Shown: positions 49,016-58,579 of the stretch, piece by piece | Position numbering within the stretch: the first letter of the stretch is position 1 | Layout: each line of letters starts with the position of its first letter | Assembly: GCF_905147365.1 (NCBI RefSeq) | Contig: NC_056419.1 | Location: 6,207,501-6,271,500 of the forward strand | DNA from: Aricia agestis | Lineage: Eukaryota > Arthropoda > Insecta > Lepidoptera > Lycaenidae | Direction: 5' to 3' | DNA: 64,000 nt | Position numbers and translations under genes: made by a program | Notes under the pieces: generated by a model | What the model was told of the DNA's origin: nothing | Databases searched by the model: none | The model's input: the letters and a program-made list of their open reading frames with translations, nothing else

Positions 49016-49168
49016 GCAGATTCCAAGTAATTAAATGTCAATGATTAAGGTAATCGGCCATTTAGCCATTTCCTCGCTGCATTGGATGGATGACCATGCA
49101 CAATCGACGTCGATCATGAGATATAGTCGATCAGATCAATGAATATTGACGTTTAATTACTTGGAATC
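49016..49168. repeat. Inverted repeat, 26-bp arms
   Basis: CAGATTCCAAGTAATTAAAT at 49016 and its complement ending at 49168, one mismatch over 26 bp. The interior holds CGATCAGATCAATG, like the palindromes just upstream. Confidence 0.7.
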
Positions 49169-49169
49169 T

Positions 49170-50075
49170 GCAATATTTTTCTTAACTTCCATAGGAGAAA
49201 TCACTGCTCCTTGTGTAACTCCTCCGTAGTGTCGTTTTATCCAGTATATAACCAGTCCCCATCTCAACACGTAATCGGACCCACGGCCCATGTACACTGT
49301 ACATTGTACACAGCTCGAGTTACAAGTATGTTTTTACATACAATGCCGCGTGGGCGTTACACCGTGACTAGACGTCGTTAGCCAACAGCTAAGAAAAAGC
49401 GGCTTTTTACTATGAGGAGAAATGATCAAGGATATTGCTACTGATTGTGTGATTTGAGATTTTTATAACAAAATAGGATATGAAAAATCAATTCGGTTTA
49501 TAAATCATTAGAATTTTAGCAAAGAGATTAACATAAATATTACTTAAGGAATTCGTTAAAAATTACAATTAACCTAATTAATATGAATTAAAATTTGAAA
49601 ATAAATTATATTATTTTAAACAAACAGGTTTTGAATATCCATAACTTACTTAGTAATCTGTGCTATGACCTATTGATATGTAGATACTATGTAATTATGT
49701 ATGTAGATATATATTATACATATTTTTAGGTCACTTATGATAAAACTTCTACTCGTTTTTTTTTTATTAATTCTCATTCCCCTAACTGTGTCAGGGCTTG
49801 TTGCTAACACTTGCTACTGTCTATGGTATGCACTAACGACGTCGGTCAAGGGCAATCATAGACAAACCAATCCTTCTACACGTTCGTAATTGCTTGTAGT
49901 TTTTTATTGGCTAACGTGGAGAGGCGGTATAACAAATCATGCATTGACAGGCGTGTCATCAGATGGTAACACGATAAAGGTAGATCCGATTCTCTGAGGT
50001 CAGAGGCCAGTAGAACTATGTATGAATGGATCATGTAAGTGATATGCGTAGGTATCAAACAGTACTAATGTAGTT
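49170..50075. other. No gene seen
   Basis: GC-richer patch 49235-49400 contains AGTATATAACCAG and CATGTACACTGTACATTGTA; otherwise AT-rich. Confidence 0.4.
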
Positions 50076-50077
50076 AC

Positions 50078-50109
50078 GATAACCGCCTCCTTTTTGGAAG
50101 TTGGTTAAT
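50078..50109 (+). repeat. Fragment of the AACCGACTTCCAAG repeat
   Basis: ACCGCCTCCTTTTTGGAAGT then TGGTTAA, as in the right end of 31776-32348. Confidence 0.4.
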
Positions 50110-50231
50110 AAAATATGCTTTAACTTTACATGGAAACTATTGCCTTTTAATATGTAGTTCAATTTTAAATTAACTAGGCACTTTACTCTTAGGAAACTCT
50201 ATGAAAGCAGTAATTGCGAAGTATTTTTCTA

Positions 50232-50647
50232 TACTACTAATATCATAAAGGCGAAAGTTTGTATGTATGGATGTGTGGATGTATGGATGGATTCACGCAA
50301 AAACTACTGAATGGATTTTAATGAAACTTTACAATAATATAGCTTATACATCAGAATAACACATAGGCTACAATTTTATCCGACTTTCAAAAAGGACCGA
50401 AGAAACAGAGGAAAATGTGGAAAAATGCGGAAAATTATGAGAAAGGGCTTATCTCACGACCTACAGACCTAGAGCAATTTTTACACGGAGCTCAAACAAA
50501 TTAGTATTAGCTCCGTGAATTTTTATGTTATTTGGCACAGATATAGAGTAGACCACGTGAAGGGACATAAGCTATTTTTTTGCGGGAAAATGTATGTGTA
50601 AAATTCCTTATTGACGCGGGCGAAGTGCACGGGACATAATATTCTAG
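50232..50647 (+). mobile_element. Helitron-like element E, longer copy
   Basis: Starts ACTACTAATATCATAAAGGC and ends GACGCGGGCGAAGTGCACGG followed by CTAG at 50644-50647. It carries an AGCTCCGTG/CACGGAGCT pair near 50488-50520. Confidence 0.6.
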
Positions 50648-51050
50648 TGTACCTACTTATAACAAAATTTTAGAAAATCTTTATAAATCATAATATAATA
50701 TGCACTGTATAATACTGACGGCAATTATTAAAAATACAATAGGTACTCCTGTTTCAAAGTACCCAAACGTCAAACGTAAAACAAGCTACATGTTTAAAAT
50801 TCTCACTACTTTTATCTTACATTTATCGGATTCACACACCTTTTATATCACCTTTATGATGTCTGAATACCCGGACGTCGCACGTACCGCGACTGGCGAG
50901 GTTCTGCATATAAATCAATGTGAAATATATCTGTATTGAAAGTACATCGCACTTAATATTTTTCCTGTTAGGGTACTCGTACTTTGGTATGATTTATTGT
51001 GGGGGTTCTGGGGTTCTTTTAGAGTAAGATGTAGAGTGTTTTCATGAACT

Positions 51051-51360
51051 TGTTTTTTTTTTTTTATGAAATAAGGGGGCAAAGAGCAAACGGGTCACCT
51101 AATGGAAAGCAAGTTCCGTCGCCCATGGACACTCGTAGCATCAGAAGAGCTGCAGGTGCGTTGCCGGCCTTTTAAGAGGGAATAGGGTAATAGGAGAGGG
51201 TAGGGAAGGGAATAGGGTAGCCCCTGGGATTGGGCCTCCGGTAAACTCACTCACTCGGCGAAACACAGCGCAAGCGCTGTTTCACGCCGGTTTTCTGTGA
51301 GAACGTGGTATTTCTCCGATCGAGCCGGCCCATTCATGCCGAAACATGTCTCTCCCACGT
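51051..51360 (-). mobile_element. SINE A copy
   Basis: Reverse copy with a long T-run (51051-51065) and the 5' end at 51360. Confidence 0.8.
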
Positions 51361-51602
51361 TGGAGTTGCTTGGATCAAAAGTGTGGTAGTTTTATTGGTT
51401 TGTATTGCTGTTCTATGATTAGGTTTCGAATTCTAGCAGCTTTTATGGTTCCAATTTAGAGTATTAAAACTCACATAGTTTATTACAGTTTAATTTCTTG
51501 TTATAAATCAAAATAAGTTGAAAAAGGATACCGAAACCATAACCGATATAATATATGACTTAAAATCATTTTAATGCTCGAAACTTGCCTAAACTATCTT
51601 AA

Positions 51603-51785
51603 GGTGACGCCTTCATAATTTGGCTGCAGCGATATCGATTTTTCTTAACAATGACTAAAGCTAAGAAATTAAAGTTCATTATCAGTATTCATCATGTCTT
51701 TATCTTTGAATTACCCATAGCATAACACGATTGGTCAAACTAAAACATATCCAAAACGATTTTTTTACTTTAACGCGGCGTCACC
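51603..51785. mobile_element. MITE GGTGACGCC, TTAA-flanked
   Basis: Ends GGTGACGCC and GGCGTCACC with TTAA at 51599-51602 and 51786-51789, a piggyBac-like arrangement. Confidence 0.6.
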
Positions 51786-51842
51786 TTAACTACTAGATCC
51801 CTGCAGGCCCGTAAAATAAATGAAAAATATTGGGCCAAGTTG

Positions 51843-51871
51843 CACCAAAATCGGCATAGCCGATTTTGGTG
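51843..51871. repeat. Perfect 13-bp hairpin, 3-nt loop
   Basis: CACCAAAATCGGC / GCCGATTTTGGTG around ATA. Confidence 0.85.
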
Positions 51872-52389
51872 ATAGTGATATCGAATACGAGATAGATCGT
51901 GAATAGGTCGCGACTCGCGACAGACACATTTTGCTTTAGCCCTTTATTTTATTAAGCACGGATTTAGGTACTAAAAAAGAAAATAAAGTACACTTTACAT
52001 TTTGAAATACAAAGAAATAACAAAAAAGCTCTTGAATATTTACGCATTTTATTCTCGAGAGCATCATTATCATTAAAGATTATTATTGTAGTTTTTCTGA
52101 AGCTTTCTGTGTCATTTGGCAATGACAACGTAGTGAACGTAAATTTTGTTGCGAAAATTCTGTAGAGTTCGTACCTACGTGCCAAATAGTCAAAGGACAA
52201 ACTTTCCTAGTTGAAACCAGATTAAAAACATGCCAGATAGAAGCTATTAACTTTGAGTATGACGATTAAACCTATATTGCATTTTACAATTATATAAGCT
52301 TTTTATTATGCTGTTGAATGTCTTACTTATGGTAAATATAATACCTACCTCTTTAAATGTACTTAACAAGTACCCAGTTACACAGTAAA

Positions 52390-52460
52390 ATAGTAGTTTC
52401 AATTTATATTTCTTTATTGAATATAACCAAGTAATATAAATCGAAACTATTATTATTTAG
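52390..52460. repeat. Imperfect hairpin
   Basis: ATAGTAGTTTCAATTTATAT pairs with ATATAAATCGAAACTATTAT with few mismatches. Confidence 0.6.
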
Positions 52461-52514
52461 GTCGAAGACGTTCGACCAAATAGATAGATAATATTTGGTC
52501 GAAGCCTATACCTA

Positions 52515-52649
52515 CTAGATGACGCCCGCTATTCCGTTACGTCAAAGTGTGTCCTTTTATCTCCGTACCTTTTAGTAAAATCGGTTCAGAGGTTTTTGCG
52601 TGAAAAGGTAACAAACAAACTGACTTTCGCCTTTATAATATTAGTATGA
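52515..52649 (-). mobile_element. Helitron-like element B, reverse
   Basis: CTAG at 52515-52518, GACGCCCGCTATTCCGTTAC to CTTTATAATATTAGTATG, with an internal deletion. Confidence 0.6.
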
Positions 52650-53079
52650 AGTATCATGGTCTATCCATACGCCAAAACATCCTTTCATGTAGTAATGTAA
52701 TCGTTGTAAATAAACTCCAGTTTTTCCATAAAAAAAAACGATCAGTCAATATCTATGGTCTATGAAATATGATCGTCATTTTTCTGTCACATCATTAGCA
52801 CAATGGTAAGTGATCTATGCTTACATTACTCCGTTCAGGTTTATACTTATTCGAAGTTTACATTATAACTCTTATGTCCTTGGTACAAAGGTGATATTAC
52901 GTGTAGTAGAACATAGGGGCGTCAAAGTATTGAGGCGTGTCCCGCCGTGCCTGAGTAACGAGTAACGGTACAAGCAAACCTGCAATTTAGCTCTTTATAA
53001 AACACCCTGTATAACGGTGTTTAGAGATATGATAGTGGCTATTGAAATGTTATAAGTTAAGTGTGCCTTTACGTAAATA

Positions 53080-53126
53080 CTAGATGTTGCCCGCAACGTC
53101 ATTTACCCAAACTGTTTACCCTGCGA
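53080..53126 (-). repeat. Element B 3' fragment
   Basis: CTAG then ATGTTGCCCGCAACGTC, about 45 bases. Confidence 0.45.
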
Positions 53127-53186
53127 GAATCACACTTTACACGCGAAAAATATCGGTATATTTTTCGCGTGTGTGCAGTGTGTGAT
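53127..53186. repeat. Hairpin between B fragment and LINE relic
   Basis: Perfect 15-bp inner arms (53139-53153 and 53158-53172) plus outer GAATCACAC/GTGTGATTC pairing. Confidence 0.7.
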
Positions 53187-53231
53187 TCCTCATCAGCTTG
53201 ATGAGTGGCAATCTTCCACAATGCGCATTTC
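53164..53231 (+). mobile_element. LINE ORF2 relic, left half (split by SINE A)
   Basis: Frame +1 from 53185 reads IPHQLDEWQSSTMRIS. This fits the segment that precedes FLPRT in a jockey/CR1/R1-type lepidopteran LINE ORF2, as I recall the family. It continues in register of content with the right half after the intervening minus-strand SINE at 53232-53553. The left limit is unclear. Confidence 0.5.
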
Positions 53232-53553
53232 TTTTTTTTTTTAATGAAATAAGGGGGCAAACGAGCAAACGGGTCACCTGATGGAAAGCAACTTCCGTCG
53301 CCCATGGACACTCGCAGCATCAGAAGAGCTGCAAGTGCGTTGCCGACCTTTTAAGAGGGAATAGGGGAGGGTAGGGAAGGGAAGGGAATAGGGGAGGGTA
53401 GGGAAGGCAATAGGGTAGGGGATTGGGCCTCCGGTAAACTCACTCACTCGGCGAAACACAGCGCAAGCGCTGTTTCAACCCGGTTTTCTGTGAGAACGTG
53501 GTATTTCTCCGGTCGAGCCAGCCCATCCGTGCCGAAGCATGGCTCTCCCACGT
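53232..53553 (-). mobile_element. SINE A copy inserted antisense into a LINE relic
   Basis: Full-length copy with a T-run at the left (its A-tail) and its 5' end (ACGTGGGAGAGCC on the minus strand) at the right. LINE coding sequence lies on both sides. The flanks ACAATGCGCATTTC (left) and ACAAATACTTTCG (right) could be a decayed target-site duplication. Confidence 0.75.
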
Positions 53554-53780
53554 ACAAATACTTTCGTATCGCGTAACTTTCTGCCGCGCACTGTGAAATT
53601 CTCGAACGAACTGTCGCAAGCGGTATATCCGGACCTATACGACCTACAGACCTTCAAGAAGAGAGCGTTATCCCTCTTAAAAGGCCGGCAACGCACCTGC
53701 AGCTCTTCTGATGTTGCGAGTGCCCGGTAGTTGTTTTCGATCAGGTGAGTCGCTTGCTCATTTGCCCCCTTAAAAAAATT
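53554..53780 (+). mobile_element. LINE ORF2 3' end, right half, with short 3' UTR and A-tail
   Basis: The frame reads RNFLPRTVKFSNEL then YDLQTFKKRALSLLKGRQ and ends at a TAG at 53728-53730. This is the C-terminal region of a non-LTR retrotransposon polymerase ORF. The clade (jockey, CR1 or R1-like) is not resolved. A 3' UTR of about 35 bases and an A-run follow. From CCCTCTTAAAAGGCCGG onward it is the same as the 3' half of SINE A, which marks this LINE as the likely source of that SINE's tail. Confidence 0.65.
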
Positions 53781-54107
53781 CGCCACAGCTATTTTCCATT
53801 TTACCCCTCCGTAATACGTACATAATAATAATTTTCAGATAAATTGCTATCTTCATCGAATATACTTATTGCTACAATCTATCATTTGACCTTTGCTCAA
53901 TTTTTAACCCTTTTCATACTCTCATAACTCCTACACAACAACTATCTGAGGGTACAAATGACCTCAGACCTCAGGAGCAAACCTATTTATTCGTCAAAAG
54001 CCGGTCGTTTATCAATACATCCCTATCGCGGCTCCCTACAGGAATTTTCTGATTTTTTTTTTTCACGAAAAAGGTAAACTATCCAACTTCCCTTCCATAA
54101 TATCCAT

Positions 54108-54209
54108 ACTTAATATTATAAATGCGAAAGTGTATCTGTCTGTCTGTTCATCACGCACAAACCGCTGAACTGATTTTGCTGAACCTTGGTATGGAGATTC
54201 TTTTATTAG
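54108..54209 (+). mobile_element. Helitron-like element B, 5' part (split by SINE A)
   Basis: ACTTAATATTATAAATGCGA, TGTATCTGTCTGTCTG, then GGTATGGAGATTCTTTTATT before the SINE. Confidence 0.65.
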
Positions 54210-54498
54210 ACGTGGTAGAGCCATGCTTTGAAGCACGAATGGGCCGGCTTAACCGGAGAAATACCACGTTCTCACAGAAAACAAGAGTGAGTTTACCGGA
54301 GGCCCAATCTCCTACCCTATTCCCTTCCCTACCCTCTCCTATTCCCTTCCCTCCCCATCCCTACCCTCCCCTATTACCCCATTCCCTCTTAAAAGGCCGG
54401 CAACATGCCGGCAACGCACCTGCAGCTCTTCTGATGCTTCGAGTGTCCATGGGCGACGGAAGTTGCTTTCCATCAGGTGACCCGTTAAGAATAAAAAA
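54210..54498 (+). mobile_element. SINE A copy nested in element B, internally deleted
   Basis: Forward copy lacking the central hairpin segment between CACAGAAAAC and GTGAGTTTACC. A short GCCGGCAAC(A/G) duplication lies near 54397-54417. Element B flanks it on both sides (54108-54209 and 54499-54604). A 178-codon frame crossing B and the SINE is a by-product. Confidence 0.75.
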
Positions 54499-54604
54499 AA
54501 CTTTGAGTCACGGGAAAGGACATACAATACTTTTTAAACCGGAAACTGTACATTTACGCGGTAAACGAATTTTGGCGCAACGGAGTTGCGGACGTCACCT
54601 AATT
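54499..54604 (+). mobile_element. Helitron-like element B, 3' part (split by SINE A)
   Basis: CTTTGAGTCACGGGAAAGGA through GGAGTTGCGGACGTCACCTA. Continues the copy begun at 54108. Confidence 0.65.
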
Positions 54605-55691
54605 TTCCAATACTACGGGTATAAATCCAATTACTGGCACTTTACAGGTTTTTACTAGAGAAAATATTATTATGGCATCTTGAGCGCGGAGTAGGTAGAT
54701 AATATGTTAAAAAATCTATGTTGCCAATAAAATAATGACTGCCAACGATTAGGTACCTTGTCACTATTTGTTATTATTAATATTATACTGATAAATCTAT
54801 TGTCATATTTTGTTATTTAGGAATAAGGACAGGTCCTTACACAAAATCAAAGTATGCCAGTCGCATAAACAAACACAACTTGTAAGTTGTAGGGGTGAAT
54901 TTCCCAAACGACTTTTTTTTTGTCTTCGTTGAAATTACTATTAAAAAAAGGGAATATTGTTGTAAATTATTTGTTTTAGTATTCAATGGGTAGCTATAGG
55001 ATTGTGGCAAAAATATAATATGCCTAGGACTATTGCAAAGGTAGAAATAAATAACTTATAGATCTATTTTGATCAAATCGGTGCTGTCCCTCTACTTTTT
55101 TTACAAACAAAAACGCTTACATACTAGAAAATATGAATAATTTAATAGTATAACTTATATTATTTCGTAGAACATTAGTTAATGTATTATTGTATACCAT
55201 ATTTTATTATATAATTAACGATTATAGTTACTTAGAGGCACAAATGTACTTGTCCTGAGAATTTTCCTCATATCGCTGGATAAAAGAAATTTGAGCATTA
55301 CTTTTTATCGACGAGTCGGACAGTCTCACCACCCCAATTTTAATTTACTCCTTAGTGTGTGCTACGCAGTCAAGACAGATTTGCATCAAACCGCTGCATA
55401 TTCGTGCCAACAATATAAGTATGCCATTAAAATGCTCTCGGGCAATTATTTTATAATATCGGTGATTGAATTTTTTAAATATAATAAATAGTTTTAAAAT
55501 TGTTGTTCGGTTCTAATGAATGTATTAAGTGATTAAGCTTCATTATCTGTAACCAAATTTATCTTAGATATAATACATTTTTTATAATCTCCTAAAAAGT
55601 GCGTTTTTTCTCACGTCGCTGCTCTCATATCGGTTTAATCGGTGGTCATTTTAACCACCGATATGATAATTTACACCGAAATTATAAGAAA

Positions 55692-55832
55692 AAACGAATC
55701 GGTGTCTTAAATCTAATCTCGGTTTTTGGATTCATGACCAACGCACAGTTTTATCACATCGGTGGATTGCTTTATCATATCGGTTGATAATTTTACCATA
55801 TCGGTGAATTGTTTTATCATATCGGTTGATCT
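55692..55832 (+). repeat. 21-bp phased motif array, left
   Basis: The ATCGGT core starts at 55698, 55718 (CTCGGT), 55758, 55779, 55800 and 55821, the last four exactly 21 bp apart. Unit core TTATCATATCGGTKGAW. Extra copies at 55629, 55638 and inverted at 55657. Confidence 0.8.
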
Positions 55833-56262
55833 AGTGGCATTTCGTTAAGTGTACAAAGAAATTACAAATGCGCATGATAGTAAAAATGAATGGATGTAAG
55901 GATGTATGTATTTAAAGTTTTTACTTTATTTTTCTTTTCACATCTAGTTCATTTTAATAAAGACAACGATGATAAATTTTATTATTTTTTTATTCTATAT
56001 CCCTACATCAAATAACTGGATTTCCCAAACCGCTTTCTTGCGCGGCAATGCTGAAAACTATCTTATTTTTTCAAAAAGTATATCATTTTCATTTTTGATT
56101 TTAAAAGTAAAACATAACGCTTATATAATTTGGGCCTATCTTTATTTTTTAAAAATAATTATTATTTTCCAATAAAATAAACATAAATAGGCGATTTCCA
56201 ATTTTGGTGGCTTGTCGCCAAACTATTTTACTCAATATCTAGACCGATTAACAGAAAACTTG

Positions 56263-56312
56263 TATTTTTAAAATGTTTTACAATATTTATATTGTAAAAC
56301 ATTTTAAAAATA
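56263..56312. repeat. Perfect 23-bp hairpin, 4-nt loop
   Basis: Arms 56263-56285 and 56290-56312, between the two phased arrays. Confidence 0.9.
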
Positions 56313-56389
56313 TTTTAATTTTATTTTAAGTAAGAACTCTATTTTTGATCAAAATAAATACATAAATTATATAATATTATAAAGATAAT

Positions 56390-56490
56390 ATTATCATATC
56401 GCTGGAATAGTATGTCATTTCGGTGGTTAAGCTAATCATATCGGTGCACAGAAATAAAAATCGGTGCCGGTTTATCATATCGGTGGAAAC
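56390..56490 (+). repeat. 21-bp phased motif array, right
   Basis: Core starts at 56398, 56419, 56440, 56460 and 56479, spacing 19-21 bp, in the same orientation as the left array. An inverted copy lies at about 56624. Confidence 0.75.
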
Positions 56491-56669
56491 CAGAATTCAA
56501 ACTGAATTTTCTCCTTAGTTTTAAACGATACGTTAATGATATTAAATTTGGGAACATTTGTATCCTGATGAATACATACAACCTGAAAAGTATATAAAAT
56601 ATGTATAAATAAAAAAGTTCACCGATATGATAAAAAAATGGTCATTTGTTGAAATTCACCCGTAGACAT

Positions 56670-57740
56670 ATGTTAACATTAACATCCCTTCGTGTGTTTA
56701 CGCTAGACGTCCCCTTATAAAATTTTAATATGCTTCTTTATCCGTCAGGGCAAGTATCCAGTTGTGGATCATAAAAATTAATATCTAAGATATTTTGGGT
56801 TAACTGGTGTCCATAATTTTAACTGTGTAGGCACCTATTGCAATTTAGTTGAAATTCTTATGTTAAAAGTTCTAGTGACACGTAATAATAAGTTATATTA
56901 TAACTTAAGTATATTTTTTGAATTATAATGCAATAATGTTAGATTTATCTATAAAACGTCACAGTTTATAATTACATACAATGGGTATCTTAATTACAAC
57001 AAAAACCTACATTAACCAATAACTATGTTATACGAAATTATGAACCTATATTATAATAGGCTGTATAACTCTACATTTTTTTGTTATTGTAAAATGTAGC
57101 TTAAAAAATAAAATAAAGTGGAATAGTGTTCATGAAAATAGTATATTTTATTGTGCACCATGAATTTAATTTAATTAAACACTTTGAATTCCATTAGGAA
57201 TTTTTGTATGCAATTTTATTATTGTCAACGATTGGTTGGTTCACTGCGCGTACACGTTTAGGATAAAAGCGGTCATCAGCCACGTTCGACGGACATAAAT
57301 GGTATAAAAGCATATTTATTGGTAATTTTTATGACGGCATATTGTTTGTCTTATATTTTATGGTGATGTGTTTTTCAATCACTTTTATAGTTTGACGGAT
57401 CATGGATTTATGGAACGTTCCGTTTAAAGCTTAACGTATGAATATTAAGCTATTTAAAGGTTACTACTGGTAAAAAAGGCTAGTAACATTTTATAAAAAA
57501 ATGTATGAAGTTTTTTTTTTAATTTTGGTATAAAACATAGTCATCAACTCTGCAAGTTGTTTTTCGACTTTCGCGCGATCGACTTTGAAGAAAACACTTT
57601 TGTAGAGAAAATCTTACATGTGTTTTTCAAGTTGCAAAGTTGTAGCCATAAAAAGTTAACCCTGTAAACTCTCAAAACGAAAAATGCCCACCTTGGTATA
57701 AGTATATTCTTTAGCTATATTGAATCCATTTTGAAGAAGA
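56670..57740. other. AT-rich DNA, no gene seen
   Basis: No repeat family recognised; a modest GC-richer patch is at 57235-57300. Confidence 0.5.
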
Positions 57741-57743
57741 ATA

Positions 57744-58128
57744 TTTTTTTATGAAATAAGGGGGCAAAGGGCAAAAATGGGTCACCTCATGGAAAGCAAC
57801 TTCCGTCGCCCATGGACACTCGCAGCATCATAAGAGCTGCAGGCGCGTTGCCGGCTTTTTAAGAGGGAATAGGGTAATAGGAGAGGGTAGGGAAGGAAAT
57901 AGGGGAGGGTAGGGAAGAGAATAGGGGAGGGTAGGGAAGGAAATAGGGGAGGGTAGGGAAGGGAATAGGGGAGGGTAGGGAGGGGAAAGGAAGGGGATTG
58001 GGCCTCCGGTAAACTCACTCACTCAACGTAACACAGAGCAAGCGCTGTATCACGCCAGTTTTCTGTGAGCCCGTGGTATTTCTCCGGTCGAGCCAGCCCA
58101 TTCGTGCCGAAGCATGCTTTCCCACGTC
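57744..58128 (-). mobile_element. SINE A copy with expanded variable block
   Basis: Reverse copy whose polypurine block (about 57862-57995) contains six or so GGGGAGGGTAGGGAAGG-type units, the longest in the window. Confidence 0.8.
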
Positions 58129-58131
58129 AAA

Positions 58132-58205
58132 CCTCCAATCACTTACCTCATCAGAAACATAGCGGACAAAAGCGCATTCGCAACAGAACATTGCCGAAAT
58201 CAAAT
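58132..58205 (-). other. Possible minus-strand exon with donor GAG|GTAAGT
   Basis: The minus strand reads CTGATGAG|GTAAGT, with the donor just inside 58132. It is preceded by a less AT-rich stretch in which an ATG opens a 15-codon frame (MFCCECAFVRYVSDE). Further upstream all frames close quickly, so it could only be a first coding exon or a 5' UTR exon. SINE A copy 57744-58128 lies immediately downstream, in the would-be intron. Confidence 0.22.
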
Positions 58206-58449
58206 TTCGCCGCGGAAATTCAATTTTAAAGTGGGTTTTTACTTTAATATTTTATTTGAGTTTCCCCTAACGATCCTTCAGCTGCAAGACGGCGAGACGG
58301 CGTCAAGTGTATTCGCAGTTAGCGGTCATAGCTTAACCTCCTCGGTTAAAATATTTTCTACGTCTACAAGGAGTAGTTGAGGTATGCTGTTACTGGGACA
58401 TGAAAACTTACAAATGTTTGTAAATGCTGTCGGCAATCATGGTACAGTA

Positions 58450-58577
58450 TTCCAAGGCTTTAAATGAATGCGTCAGTGGGCGCTGCTGGTAAAGGAGAAT
58501 GTCAAAAATGACGTTTTTGTATGATAGAAGCGTTAGTTCCTTTTCTCGCCACGTTCATAAACAGCCTTGTCGAACTG
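58450..58577. mobile_element. MITE J copy 2
   Basis: CCAAGGCTTTAAATGAATGC, GTGGGCGCTGCTGGTAAAGG and TCATAAACAGCCTTGTCGAA; inverse orientation of the copy at 28972. Confidence 0.55.
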
Positions 58578-58579
58578 TA

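Larger units (their letters stand above)
54890..56664. mobile_element. Candidate 1.8 kb element with phased ATATCGGTG arrays
   Basis: Possible termini GGGTGAATTTC (54893-54903) and GAAATTCACCC (56651-56661), each next to GTAG, which could be a 4-bp target duplication. Inside are at least 15 ATATCGGTG-like motifs in two arrays spaced about 21 bp, plus a perfect palindrome at 56263-56312. No coding capacity is seen. The termini are short, so the element limits are tentative. Confidence 0.4.

Noticed and set aside
53475..53786. 103-codon minus-strand frame
   Set aside because: Antisense to the LINE relic and SINE A; the sense frame has the recognisable protein.
54122..54658. 178-codon open frame, the longest in the window
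   Set aside because: It runs through Helitron-like B and nested SINE A; similar frames recur in other SINE A copies.
55692..56490. CRISPR array
   Set aside because: Units are 21 bp with no unique spacers of fixed length, and the genome is insect.
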